From Pseudorhizobium flavum (lineage in GTDB: Bacteria > Pseudomonadota > Alphaproteobacteria > Rhizobiales > Rhizobiaceae), in assembly GCF_902502825.2 (NCBI RefSeq), contig NZ_LR723670.1:1-64000 (forward strand): 64,000 nt of DNA. Reading direction: 5' to 3'. Positions 27,543-36,262 of the stretch are shown here, piece by piece (positions within the stretch are counted from its first letter, which is position 1; each line of letters begins with the position of its first letter). The notes under the pieces are model-generated. The model was given only the letters and a program-made list of their open reading frames with translations, did not search any database and was not told the DNA's origin. Made by a program: the position numbers and the translations under genes.

Positions 27543-28927
27543 CGCCCCCGTATTCCCTTCGACGTCGGCTGCTCGCGTGGCTGCTCCTCGCCACCGCTGT
27601 GCTCGGAGCCTTTGCACTTGCGGACACCTGGCGGGAGGCCGAGAAGACCGCGGATGAGGTGTCCGACCGGGTACTCATGGGCTCAGCGCTGGCGATCGCG
27701 GAGCGCGTGGTGGTGTCGGAGGACGGCAGGCTGGAGGTCGACATTCCCTATGTCGCGCTCGAAATGCTGACATCGGCGGCACAGGACCGCGTCTTCTATC
27801 GTGTGGACGGACCGCCGGGGACCTTCATCACAGGCTACCAGACCCTGCCGTCGATTCCACGTAGCGAGGGTCAGGCGGCCGCCTTCAAGGACGCTGTGTT
27901 TCGGGGCGAGCCGATCCGGGTGGCGGTTCTGGCGCGCTCTGCGTCGACCGGTATCAATTCCGTCCCGTTCAGCGTCACGGTGGCGGAAACGACCATGGCC
28001 CGCCAGCAGTTGATGCAGACCATCCTGTTCCGGTCCGCGGCCCGCCTGCTGTTCATGATCATCGGTGCCGCCGTGATCGTGTGGATCGCAGTCACCGTCT
28101 CCCTTCGCCCGCTCTACCGCTTCAGCGAAGCGATCGCGCAACGCAGTCCCGATGATCTGCATCCGATCGCGGAGCGGGTCCCAAGCGAGGTGCAGGGTCT
28201 GGTGGACACCGTGAACTCCTTCATGGTGCGGCTTGAATCGGCGCTCGAGGCGCTTCGGCATTTCACGGGGAATGCAAGCCATCAGCTGCGCACGCCACTT
28301 GCCATCATCCGCACCCAACTCGCCCTCGCGTCTCGGTCAACCGACCTCGGCACCGCGAAGATCGCAGTCAGCAAGGCTGATGCAGCGGTCGCGGACGGTG
28401 AAAGACTGCTCGCCCAGTTGCTCCTGATGGCGAAGATAGACGCGGCGACGCGCTCGGCCTCCTTTCAGGAGACGGATCTTGGATCACTTTCGCAGAGCGT
28501 GACCGCCGATCACGTCCCACTCGCGGCAGAGGCGGGCATCGATCTTGGTTTCGAGGGCGGCGGCAAGCTGATGATCACCGGCGAGCCTCTGCTTCTTGCG
28601 GAGCTTCTGAAGAACCTCGTTGCCAACGGGCTTCTCTATGCCGGTCGCGGTGCGGACCTGACCGTTCGTGTCAGGAGAGAGGGAGTGGAAGCCATCCTCG
28701 AAGTCGAAGACAACGGGCCAGGCATTCCGCCGGAGAGGCGGGACTCCGTCCTGCAGCGCTTCGACCGTGGCACGCGCGCCGATTCCTCAGGCTCGGGTCT
28801 TGGCCTGCCCATCGTTGAAGAGATTGCCGAGTTGCACCATGCGCGTCTTGAACTATTGGATGGGGCCGGTGGGCACGGTCTCTGCGTCCGGATCCGGTTC
28901 CCCCTCCTCGGGGATCATGCCGAGTAG
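27539..28927 (+). CDS. tctE: Sensor histidine kinase (TctE-like)
   Basis: A 462-aa membrane kinase. TM1 is at about 11-28, a periplasmic domain of about 130 residues follows, and TM2 is at about 168-188. A HAMP-like linker precedes the dimerisation helix with phosphoacceptor His248 in ASHQLRTPL. The ATPase domain has an N-box (LLKNLVANGLLY), a G1 box (VEDNGPGIP) and a G2 box (GSGLGLPI). The periplasmic domain may read ligand directly or through the adjacent binding protein. The final 13 bases overlap the end of nagA. Confidence 0.9.
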   Translation: MTPPYSLRRRLLAWLLLATAVLGAFALADTWREAEKTADEVSDRVLMGSALAIAERVVVSEDGRLEVDIPYVALEMLTSAAQDRVFYRVDGPPGTFITGYQTLPSIPRSEGQAAAFKDAVFRGEPIRVAVLARSASTGINSVPFSVTVAETTMARQQLMQTILFRSAARLLFMIIGAAVIVWIAVTVSLRPLYRFSEAIAQRSPDDLHPIAERVPSEVQGLVDTVNSFMVRLESALEALRHFTGNASHQLRTPLAIIRTQLALASRSTDLGTAKIAVSKADAAVADGERLLAQLLLMAKIDAATRSASFQETDLGSLSQSVTADHVPLAAEAGIDLGFEGGGKLMITGEPLLLAELLKNLVANGLLYAGRGADLTVRVRREGVEAILEVEDNGPGIPPERRDSVLQRFDRGTRADSSGSGLGLPIVEEIAELHHARLELLDGAGGHGLCVRIRFPLLGDHAE

Positions 28928-30072
28928 ACGCAGGCACCGCCGATCCAGGTGCTCTTCATCTGCAGGTCGTCCGTCAACGCTACAAAATCCGCATCCGTGC
29001 CGGGTGCCAGCCGACCCTTTCGCGGGGCAACCCCGGCCGCCTCGGCCGGATAGGTGGAAACCATCCGGAACACCTCTTCGATGGGGAGGCCGAGACTGCC
29101 GTGCAGGAAGCGGACAGAGGCAAGCATGTCGATGTCGGCACCGGCAAGTGTTCCGTCCGCCAGGGTCAGGCGGCCGTCGCGACGCAGGATCTCCCGTCCG
29201 TTCAGCGTGAACCGCGTAAGATCGGTCCCGATTGGCGACATGGCGTCGGTGACGACGAAGATGCGGCCGGGTCCTTGTTTCGAGCGCAGTGCGATCGCCA
29301 TCGCGGCGGGATGGACGTGGATGCCGTCGGCAATCAGGCCGGCATGGAGCACGCCGGTGTGTAGGGCAGCACCAACCATGCCCGGCTCGCGGTGGCCGAG
29401 CGGGCTCATGGCGTTGAAGAGGTGGGTGACCGTGCGCGCGCCGGCCTTTGCATACCGCTGGACGGTGTCGAAATTCGCGTCGGTATGACCGAGGCTGACG
29501 ACGAAGCCTGCTTCGGCCAGACGCGAAACCTGTGCTTCCGTGACGTTCTCGGGCGCGACAGTGACCATCATCGCGGGGAAGCTGCCGCCGCAGGGGAGGA
29601 GGAGGGCGAGATCTTCTTCCTCCATGGGCCGGATCAGCGCGGGATCGTGGGCGCCTTTGCGTGCGAGCGAAAGGTGCGGACCTTCGAGATGCAAGCCGAG
29701 GAGGCCCGGCAAGTGCCCGGCCATGGCCTGCCGTCCGGCGGCGATCACGGCCGCAGTGGTCTCCGGCGTATCGGTGATCAGCGTTGGAAGGAGCGCGGTC
29801 GTGCCGAAACGGGCATGGGCGGCGCAGATGGTCCGCAGCCCTTCTACCGTCGGAGCGTCGTTGAGCATGACGCCCCCGCCGCCGTTGACCTGAAGGTCCA
29901 CGAAGCCTGGAACCAGAATGCCGCCACCAATGTCCACGACTTCAGCCTCGGCGGGAACGCCCGATTCTGCAACGATGGCCACGACACGTCCGTCGGAAAG
30001 CAGGAGAGCCGAGTCCTGATGCCAGGTCTCTCCATCGAAGATGCGGGCGTTGCGGATGGCGATTGGGGTCAT
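28915..30072 (-). CDS. nagA: N-acetylglucosamine-6-phosphate deacetylase
   Basis: A 385-aa amidohydrolase with VDLQVNGGGGVMLND, the metal-site segment LGLHLEGPHLS, and SLGHTDA and VTHLFNAMSPLGHREPG supplying further His ligands; VTDAMSPIGTD contains the catalytic Asp. Length is normal for NagA. Removes acetate from GlcNAc-6-P to give glucosamine-6-P. Its ATG overlaps the stop of the SIS gene, so it is the last gene of the minus-strand nag operon. Confidence 0.94.
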   Translation of the reverse strand: MTPIAIRNARIFDGETWHQDSALLLSDGRVVAIVAESGVPAEAEVVDIGGGILVPGFVDLQVNGGGGVMLNDAPTVEGLRTICAAHARFGTTALLPTLITDTPETTAAVIAAGRQAMAGHLPGLLGLHLEGPHLSLARKGAHDPALIRPMEEEDLALLLPCGGSFPAMMVTVAPENVTEAQVSRLAEAGFVVSLGHTDANFDTVQRYAKAGARTVTHLFNAMSPLGHREPGMVGAALHTGVLHAGLIADGIHVHPAAMAIALRSKQGPGRIFVVTDAMSPIGTDLTRFTLNGREILRRDGRLTLADGTLAGADIDMLASVRFLHGSLGLPIEEVFRMVSTYPAEAAGVAPRKGRLAPGTDADFVALTDDLQMKSTWIGGACVYSA

Positions 30073-31091
30073 TTCGTTTCCGTCACTTTCTTGAGCGCCG
30101 CAGGGGCGTCAGGATTGTAGCCGCGCGTGCGTGACCAGGCTTCGACGAAGCCGTAGAACGGCAGGATGAGGCAGAGTGCGTCGGTGAGGGGGTGGCCGGT
30201 CGTGACGAAGGGAAGCTCGCTGGCCTTGCTGGCCCGGCTCGATGTCGCGAAGGCAAGGGCACCCTTGTCGACCAGACCATCGGCGATCTCGACCACCGAG
30301 GCCTCGGCGGCGTCGCGCGCCGCAAATGCGATGACCGGGAAGCGATAGTCGACGAGCGCTACCGGACCATGCAGAACCTCGGCGGAGGAATAGGCTTCCG
30401 CATGCATGTTGGAGGTTTCCTTGAACTTCAGCGCAGCTTCGCTGGCAATCGCAAGTGCCGGCCCGCGGCCGAGCATGAAAAGCGAATCCGCGTCACCGAG
30501 CTGCCCCGCAAGGTCCGTCCAATCGAGGTTTACGGCCCGTGAGCAGAGCGACGGAAGATCCTGCAGCGCACGCTTGAGGGCGTCGTCGTCCACCCACTCC
30601 GCCAGCAATGCGAGCCCCGCCACGATGGAATTGAAGTAGGACTTGGTCGCAGCCACCGCGAGTTCAGGACCGGCCTGAATGTCGATTGCGTGGGAAGAGG
30701 CCTGTGCCATCGGCGAGGCCGGTGTATTGGTCAGCGCAAGGGTGAGTGCCCCCGCCTCCGTCGCCGCCTGCGTCATGGCAATGATATCCGGGCTCTTGCC
30801 CGACTGCGAGATCGCGATGGCCGCGCTGCCGGCAAGCTTCATCGGCGCATGATAGATGGAGGCAAGCGACGGACCGAGCGAGGCGACCGGTCGTCCTGTC
30901 GTGAGCTCGATTGCGTACTTGATGAAGGTTGCAGCGTGGTCCGAGGAGCCGCGTGCAATCGTGACGAGGAAGGTGGGATCCCGTTCTCGCAGGGCCCAAC
31001 CCGCCTGAGCCAGATCACCCGCCGACGTTTCCAGGAGCCGTGCGACCGCCTCCGGTATCTCGTTGATCTCGCGCCGCATATGCGTCTGCAT
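30069..31091 (-). CDS. SIS-domain glucosamine-6-phosphate deaminase/isomerase (NagB-II / GlmS C-terminal-like)
   Basis: A 340-aa protein made of two SIS domains without the glutamine amidotransferase domain of GlmS. It starts MRREINEIPEAVARLL, has IARGSSDHAATFIKYAIE and AISQSGKSPDIIAM in the first SIS domain, and FMLGRGPALAIASEAALKFKE plus EVLHGPVALVD in the second. This is the signature of NagB-II or AgaS-type enzymes that convert glucosamine-6-P to fructose-6-P and ammonia. A GGGGGA site precedes ATG 31091. It lies between the GntR regulator and nagA and supplies the step after NagA. Confidence 0.88.
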   Translation of the reverse strand: MQTHMRREINEIPEAVARLLETSAGDLAQAGWALRERDPTFLVTIARGSSDHAATFIKYAIELTTGRPVASLGPSLASIYHAPMKLAGSAAIAISQSGKSPDIIAMTQAATEAGALTLALTNTPASPMAQASSHAIDIQAGPELAVAATKSYFNSIVAGLALLAEWVDDDALKRALQDLPSLCSRAVNLDWTDLAGQLGDADSLFMLGRGPALAIASEAALKFKETSNMHAEAYSSAEVLHGPVALVDYRFPVIAFAARDAAEASVVEIADGLVDKGALAFATSSRASKASELPFVTTGHPLTDALCLILPFYGFVEAWSRTRGYNPDAPAALKKVTETK

Positions 31092-31093
31092 TG

Positions 31094-31855
31094 TCAGTCC
31101 CCCAAGGTCAGTTCGGCCACGAAGTCATAGGTGTCGCCGCGGTAGAGAGAGCGGGTGAATTCCACCACACGCCCGGAGGCGAGGTAGGAAATGCGCTCGA
31201 TCGATAGCCCCGCCGCCCCGACCGGAACGGCAAGCAGTCCTGCTTCGGGTTCCTTGACGTTGCAGGCGGAGATGCGCTGGATCGCACGCACCGGGCGCGC
31301 ATTCTTCTTTCCGAGTTCGGCGTAGAGCGAGGTGGTGACCGCTTCGGGGTCGGGCAGGAATTCCGCCGACACGCTCGCCCGCTCGATCGCCAGCGGCATG
31401 TCCCTCGCAATGCGCAGTCGGCCAAGCCGGGCGACCAGCGTTCCCGCGGCAAGACCGAGCATCATCATCTCCTCGGGCGATGGGTGGAATAGGCCACGCT
31501 CCAGCCATTCCGAGCGGGTTTCGAGGCCGCGCCGCGCCATGTCCTCGGTGAAGGATGTCAGCCGCGAAAGGGGCTGTTGCACGCGCGAAACTGGCTTGGC
31601 CACGAAGGTGCCCGAGCCCTGGCGGCGCACCAGCAGGCCGTCCCGGACGAGATCGTCCACCGCCTTGCGCACAGTGACCCGGCTGACATCGGCATAGTCC
31701 GCGAGATCCCGTTCGGCGGGAAGCGCGTCGCCCTCACCGAGGCGGCCGGAGCGGATGGCCTCCTCGAGGAGCTGCCGCAGCCGACGGTAGAGCGGTCCGC
31801 CGCCAGGCGCCTGAAGACCCTCCAGGGGAAGCAGCGAAGCAAGCGGTGCCGTCAT
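31094..31855 (-). CDS. GntR-family (HutC/NagR-type) transcriptional regulator
   Basis: A 253-aa regulator. A GntR winged helix occupies about 20-90 (ERDLADYADVSRVTVRKAVDDLVRDGLLVRRQGSGTFV) and a C-terminal UTRA effector domain about 105-245. This is the architecture of NagR/DasR, which sense phosphorylated amino sugars. It overlaps the kinase stop (ATGA) and lies within the operon it probably controls. Best candidate to bind the inverted-repeat arms at 32750-32770 and 32892-32912. Confidence 0.9.
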   Translation of the reverse strand: MTAPLASLLPLEGLQAPGGGPLYRRLRQLLEEAIRSGRLGEGDALPAERDLADYADVSRVTVRKAVDDLVRDGLLVRRQGSGTFVAKPVSRVQQPLSRLTSFTEDMARRGLETRSEWLERGLFHPSPEEMMMLGLAAGTLVARLGRLRIARDMPLAIERASVSAEFLPDPEAVTTSLYAELGKKNARPVRAIQRISACNVKEPEAGLLAVPVGAAGLSIERISYLASGRVVEFTRSLYRGDTYDFVAELTLGD

Positions 31856-32730
31856 ACCCCCTCCTTCCGAAACGCCTTCACGGCCAATGCAACCGCGCCG
31901 ATGAGCGCGTCCCCCTGCGGCGGGACGAGCCGGCTCTTGTGACGCTCGGCGAGGTAGGATGGGTAGATCTCTGCAAGCCCGCCGAGCAGGCAGAGGCGAC
32001 CGGCGCCGCCGTCGACCCGTGCTATTGCATCGAGCGCCTCGTCCACATGGGATGCCGCATCCTTCATCAGCCGCAGGGCGATTGCATCGCCTTCCGCGGC
32101 GAAGGAAACCACGATGGGTGCGTAGCGTCCGTAGTCTCCGGGGCGGGCCGCGCGCGCGAAATCGACGATCTTCCTGGGGTCGTGTGCGAACTCATCAAGG
32201 ATATGGGCCGTCAGGGCGCTGCCGGGTCGGATCCGGTCATGGACGAGCAGACTTTCCTGCAAGGCAGCATGGCCTAGGCGGGCACCCCCGCCCAGGTCGC
32301 CCACCTGGAAGCCCCAGCCGCCGAGATAGTGGATCTCATCTGCATGGCGCAGGATGAAGATCGTGCCGGTGCCGACGATCCCAATCGCCCCGTCGTCATC
32401 GCCGAGAGCGCCCTGCAGGGCAATGAGGCCATCCGACACGATCTCCGAGTGCCGGAAGGGCAGCCGGGCCTGGACATAGGAAACAGCGTCTCCGACATTG
32501 TTGCCCGCGACGCCCAGAAGAGCCGATGCCTCGGAGAGGTCGGCGGAAATCCCCGCCTCCCCGAACGCCAGCCGCGTTGCCTCCTCGATGTGCCGGAGTG
32601 CGGTATCAGGATCGGTCAGGATGTTGGACGCGCCGCTTCGCCCACGGCCGATGATGCGTCCGTCGGCATCCGCCACTGCAGCCCTGCAGCTTGTTCCGCC
32701 GCCGTCGATGCCAATGAAATAAGCCTGCAT
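31852..32730 (-). CDS. nagK: BadF/BadG/BcrA/BcrD-type N-acetylglucosamine (or MurNAc) kinase
   Basis: A 292-aa ASKHA-fold kinase: phosphate-1 motif FIGIDGGGTSCRAAVADADG at the N-terminus, VGTGTIFIL as phosphate-2 and GDLGGGARLG later. ATG 32730 has GGAGG 6 bp upstream; the upstream in-frame start at 32745 has none. Members phosphorylate GlcNAc, and clostridial MurK phosphorylates both MurNAc and GlcNAc. With murQ opposite, a MurK-like dual role is attractive. First gene of the minus-strand unit, with an operator arm 20 bp upstream. Confidence 0.85.
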   Translation of the reverse strand: MQAYFIGIDGGGTSCRAAVADADGRIIGRGRSGASNILTDPDTALRHIEEATRLAFGEAGISADLSEASALLGVAGNNVGDAVSYVQARLPFRHSEIVSDGLIALQGALGDDDGAIGIVGTGTIFILRHADEIHYLGGWGFQVGDLGGGARLGHAALQESLLVHDRIRPGSALTAHILDEFAHDPRKIVDFARAARPGDYGRYAPIVVSFAAEGDAIALRLMKDAASHVDEALDAIARVDGGAGRLCLLGGLAEIYPSYLAERHKSRLVPPQGDALIGAVALAVKAFRKEGV

Positions 32731-32749
32731 GGATGACCTCCGCACTCAT

Positions 32750-32770
32750 GATACCAAAAAAATACCAATT
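32750..32770. promoter_or_regulatory. Operator arm 1 of the nag/mur divergent promoter region
   Basis: A 21-bp AT-rich element (GATACCA, an A-run, then ATACCAATT) ends 9 bp from the kinase ribosome-binding site. Its reverse complement matches 32892-32912 at 20 of 21 positions. Each arm holds two TTGGTAT-like half-sites about 11 bp apart. Confidence 0.7.
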
Positions 32771-32891
32771 ACCAAGGGTGAAAGCGAAGAGGTCGCAAGA
32801 ACCTCAGATATGGGCTGAGAAAGCAGAGCACGCCGGCCAGTCAGCCGACGAATTAAGGCGATCTTCACATTTCTTAATTTGCCCGCTGGAC

Positions 32892-32912
32892 AATTGGTAT
32901 TTTTTTGGCATC
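32892..32912. promoter_or_regulatory. Operator arm 2 of the nag/mur divergent promoter region
   Basis: Mirror copy of the arm at 32750-32770 (a single T-to-C difference), placed 24 bp before the murQ ATG and 9 bp from its AGAGGGAGA ribosome-binding site. The two arms are 121 bp apart and symmetric to the two start codons, which suggests coordinate repression of both operons by one regulator. Confidence 0.7.
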
Positions 32913-32935
32913 ATTTCAGCCAGAGGGAGAAACGG

Positions 32936-33850
32936 ATGAGCGGAACCGCCACCGAAGCCACGCATGGAGAAGCAGGGGGACTTGATGCCCGCCCGCCGCA
33001 GGAGATCCTGCGCCTTCTCGCGGCTGGACAACAGGCTGCGGCCGCTGCTGTCGATGCGGCTATCCCCGCAATAGAGACAGGTTCGGACCTGATGGCTAGG
33101 GCGCTTCGCGGCGGCGGCAGGATCGCTTATGCGGGTGCGGGAAGTTCCGGGCTCATGGCCATGGCCGACGCCCTGGAACTGCCGGGTTCCTATGGAATAC
33201 CCAAGGACCGGATCCTTGTCTTGCTTGCCGGCGGTCTCGCGAGCCTCAGTGACCTGGCGGGATCTCCCGAGGACGACGTGGAGCAGGCGCGAAAGGATGC
33301 CGCGGTGCTCGAGCCGACCGACTGTGTCATCTGCGTCTCGGCAAGCGGCTCCACGCCCTATGCTCTGGCCGTCGCGGAGGCCGCCAAGGGACGCGGAGCG
33401 CGGGTGATCGCCATTGCCAACAACCCTGGTGCGGCGCTGTTTACCCATGCGGACGTCTCGATCCTGCTGCAGACGCCGCCTGAGGTGATTGCGGGCTCCA
33501 CCCGCATGGGTGCGGGAACGGCGCAGAAGATCGCGTTCAACATGCTGTCGACCCTTGCCGCAGTCAGGCTCGGTCATGTGCATGATGGGCATATGGTCAA
33601 CCTTCATCCCGACAACATCAAGCTGCGGGCACGCGCGGCGCGTATGGTCGCCGATATCGCCGGTGTAGCGGTGGACGAGGCCGGACGACTGCTCGATAGC
33701 GCCGGAGGCTCGGTCAAGGTTGCCGTCCTCCTTGCGGCTGGGATGCCGGACATCGAATCTGCTCGGCAGGCACTGCATAGAAACGGAGAGGTGCTGCGCG
33801 CTGCTCTTGCCGAGTTCGAAACAAAAACTGGGTTCCACAAGCGCGCCTGA
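32936..33850 (+). CDS. murQ: N-acetylmuramic acid 6-phosphate etherase
   Basis: A 304-aa SIS-fold protein aligned with MurQ: N-terminal TEATHGEAGGLDARPPQEIL, AGAGSSGLMAMADALELPGSYG (the Glu matches the catalytic Glu region), SPEDDVEQA (catalytic Asp region) and GSTRMGAGTAQK. It differs from E. coli MurQ in having GSTRMG for GSTRMK and SGSTPY for SGRTPY, so it is a divergent member. Splits the D-lactyl ether of MurNAc-6-P to give GlcNAc-6-P plus D-lactate. First gene of the plus-strand sugar-ABC unit, divergent from the kinase. Confidence 0.87.
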   Translation: MSGTATEATHGEAGGLDARPPQEILRLLAAGQQAAAAAVDAAIPAIETGSDLMARALRGGGRIAYAGAGSSGLMAMADALELPGSYGIPKDRILVLLAGGLASLSDLAGSPEDDVEQARKDAAVLEPTDCVICVSASGSTPYALAVAEAAKGRGARVIAIANNPGAALFTHADVSILLQTPPEVIAGSTRMGAGTAQKIAFNMLSTLAAVRLGHVHDGHMVNLHPDNIKLRARAARMVADIAGVAVDEAGRLLDSAGGSVKVAVLLAAGMPDIESARQALHRNGEVLRAALAEFETKTGFHKRA

Positions 33851-33875
33851 GTGCGCGAACAAGAGGGAGAACGAT

Positions 33876-35132
33876 ATGACCCGCATTCTGAGAGGCATGC
33901 TGCTTGCTACGACCGTTCTGGCTCCGGCCGGCATGGCGATGGCGCAGGAAACCCAGCTTACCATCGAGAGCTGGCGCAACGACGATCTGCCGATCTGGCA
34001 GGAGAAGATCATCCCGGCGTTCGAGGCCAAGCACCCGGACATCAAGGTGACCTTCGCGCCGATGGCGCCGACCGAGTACAACTCGGCCGTAAACGCCAAG
34101 CTTGAGGCCGGCACGGCAGGCGACCTGATCACCTGCCGCCCGTTCGACCTCTCTCTCGCGATGTTCGAGAAGGGGCAGCTGGCGCCGCTGAACGATCTTG
34201 AAGGCATGGAGAACTTCTCGGACGTCGCGAAGTCCGCCTGGACCACTGACGACGGCGCGACCACCTTCTGCGTACCGATGGCCTCCGTCATCCACGGCTT
34301 CATCTACAATAAGGCAGCCTTCGAGGAAGTCGGCGTCGAGGTGCCGAAGACCGAGGAAGAGTTCTTCGCCGTCCTTGAGAAGATCAAGGAAGACGGCAAC
34401 TACATCCCGATGGCCATGGGCACCAAGGACCAGTGGGAAGCCGCCACCATGGGCTACTACAATATCGGCCCGAACTATTACAAAGGCGAGGAAGGCCGCA
34501 AGGCGCTGATTGATGGTACGCAGAAGCTTACCGATCCGCAGTGGGTGGAGCCCTATGCGACGCTCGCCAAGTGGAAGGACTATCTCGGCGACGGCTTCGA
34601 GGCGCAGACCTATCCGGACAGCCAGAATCTCTTCACGCTCGGACGCGCTGCGATCTACCCGGCAGGATCCTGGGAAATTGCCCCGTTCAAGAGCCAGGCC
34701 GATTTTGAAATGGGCGCCTTCCCGCCGCCGGTGAAGGCCGCGGACGACAAGTGCTACATCTCCGACCACAACGACATCGGCATCGGTCTCAACGCCAACA
34801 GCAAGAATGCGGAAGCCGCCAAGACCTTCCTGTCGTGGGTCGCGTCGCCGGAATTCGCCGATCTCTATGCCAACTCGGCTCCGGGCTTCTTCAGCCTGAA
34901 CTCGACACCCGTCACCATGCAGGACGATCTGGCCCAGGAATTCGTTTCCTGGCGCGAGAACTGCGAGACGACGATCCGCCCGAGTGCCGCAATTGTCGGC
35001 CGCGGCGATCCGAACCTCGACCTCGAGATGTGGCGGGTTTCAGCCAACGTCATCAACGGCACGATGACCCCGGAGCAGGCTGGCGAAGAGACCCAGAAGG
35101 GCCTCGACAGCTGGTACAAGCCGAAGCAGTAA
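33876..35132 (+). CDS. CUT1-type sugar ABC transporter substrate-binding protein
   Basis: A 418-aa extracellular solute-binding family 1 protein with a signal peptide (MTRILRGMLLATTVLAPAGMAMA, 23 residues). The mature start is TQLTIESWRNDDLPIWQ and the later GRAAIYPAGSWEIAPFK is typical of sugar binders. ATG 33876 is fixed by the signal peptide and AGAGGGAGA. It lies 25 bp after murQ, so the likely cargo is an amino sugar or peptidoglycan-derived disaccharide. Cys47-type residues (LITCRPF, DDKCYISDHND) could form a disulfide. Confidence 0.88.
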   Translation: MTRILRGMLLATTVLAPAGMAMAQETQLTIESWRNDDLPIWQEKIIPAFEAKHPDIKVTFAPMAPTEYNSAVNAKLEAGTAGDLITCRPFDLSLAMFEKGQLAPLNDLEGMENFSDVAKSAWTTDDGATTFCVPMASVIHGFIYNKAAFEEVGVEVPKTEEEFFAVLEKIKEDGNYIPMAMGTKDQWEAATMGYYNIGPNYYKGEEGRKALIDGTQKLTDPQWVEPYATLAKWKDYLGDGFEAQTYPDSQNLFTLGRAAIYPAGSWEIAPFKSQADFEMGAFPPPVKAADDKCYISDHNDIGIGLNANSKNAEAAKTFLSWVASPEFADLYANSAPGFFSLNSTPVTMQDDLAQEFVSWRENCETTIRPSAAIVGRGDPNLDLEMWRVSANVINGTMTPEQAGEETQKGLDSWYKPKQ

Positions 35133-35153
35133 GAACGCCTTCGGCCACTATCT

Positions 35154-35178
35154 CCCTCTCCCTGACCGGGGGAGAGGG
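35154..35178 (+). other. Stem-loop in the binding protein-permease gap
   Basis: CCCTCTCCC and GGGAGAGGG form a perfect 9-bp stem with a 7-nt loop TGACCGG, 21 bp after the binding-protein stop. There is no U-tract, so it is more likely a 3' mRNA stabiliser or REP-like element than a terminator. Such hairpins often raise binding-protein levels over permeases. Confidence 0.6.
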
Positions 35179-35301
35179 CTTCTTCCTGCCCGAGCTTCGG
35201 CCGCCATCAGCGGCACGCCCATGTCGACGGGAGGGGCGGGCGGCAGCTGGCAGGCGCCGCTGCCATAGACTTGGACGATGCCTCGTTTCCGGAACACGCC
35301 G

Positions 35302-36252
35302 ATGACCCAATCCGACATTGCCGAGACGCGGATCGCTCCACCGAAGCGCACCATCCGCTGGCACATCCTCGTGTTCCTGGCCCCCGCCTTTCTGGTCTAC
35401 ACCGCGGTCATGATCCTGCCGCTGATCGAGACGCTGAGGCTGTCGCTCTTCAACGTCGTCAATGGCCAGATGACTTTCGTCGGCCTTGCAAACTTCCAGC
35501 GCCTGTTCGGCGACCCGCGGCTTGCCGCCGACTTCTGGAACGCCCTCTGGAACAACACGATCTTCTTCATCATCCACATGGCGGTGCAGAACCCGATCGG
35601 TATCGCGCTGGCCGCCATGCTGTCGGTTCCAACACTGCGGTTTGCCGCCTTCTACCGAAGCGCGATCTTCGTGCCGACGCTGCTTTCCTTCGTCATCGTC
35701 GGCTTCATCTGGAAGCTCATCCTCTCGCCGATCTGGGGGATCGCACCCGGCCTGATGGACCTCGTGGGCTTGAAGTCGCTGTTTTCACCATGGCTCGGCA
35801 AGCCGGAGAGTGCGCTCATCACCGTGTCGCTGATCTCCGTCTGGCAGTATGTCGGCATCCCGATGATGCTCATCTACGCCGCGCTTCTCAACATCCCCGA
35901 CGAGGTGCTGGAAGCGGCTGAAATCGACGGCATCACCGGCTGGAGCCAATTCTGGAAGATCAAGCTGCCGCTGATCCTGCCTTCGATTGGCATCATCTCG
36001 GTGCTCACCTTCGTCGGCAACTTCAACGCCTTCGACCTGATCTATACGGTGCAGGGGGCGCTCGCCGGACCGGACGGCTCGACCGACATTCTCGGTACGC
36101 TGCTCTACCGCACCTTCTTCGGTTTCCAGAACCAGATGGGCAACCGTCCGATGGGTGCGACGATCGCCACCGTGATGTTCCTGATCATCCTCGCCGGTGT
36201 GTCGCTATACCTCTTCGTCATCCAGCGGCGTATCCGCCGCTACCAGTTCTGA
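35302..36252 (+). CDS. CUT1-type sugar ABC transporter permease 1
   Basis: A 316-aa permease with six predicted helices and the inner-membrane EAA loop EAAEIDGITGWSQFWKIKLPLI near residue 220. ATG 35302 is chosen because the residues after it (TQSDIAETRIAPPKRTIRW) form a normal cytoplasmic N-terminus before TM1; the in-frame ATG 35278 is the alternative. MalF/UgpA-like position in the operon. Confidence 0.9.
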   Translation: MTQSDIAETRIAPPKRTIRWHILVFLAPAFLVYTAVMILPLIETLRLSLFNVVNGQMTFVGLANFQRLFGDPRLAADFWNALWNNTIFFIIHMAVQNPIGIALAAMLSVPTLRFAAFYRSAIFVPTLLSFVIVGFIWKLILSPIWGIAPGLMDLVGLKSLFSPWLGKPESALITVSLISVWQYVGIPMMLIYAALLNIPDEVLEAAEIDGITGWSQFWKIKLPLILPSIGIISVLTFVGNFNAFDLIYTVQGALAGPDGSTDILGTLLYRTFFGFQNQMGNRPMGATIATVMFLIILAGVSLYLFVIQRRIRRYQF

Positions 36253-36262
36253 AGGAGGCGAG

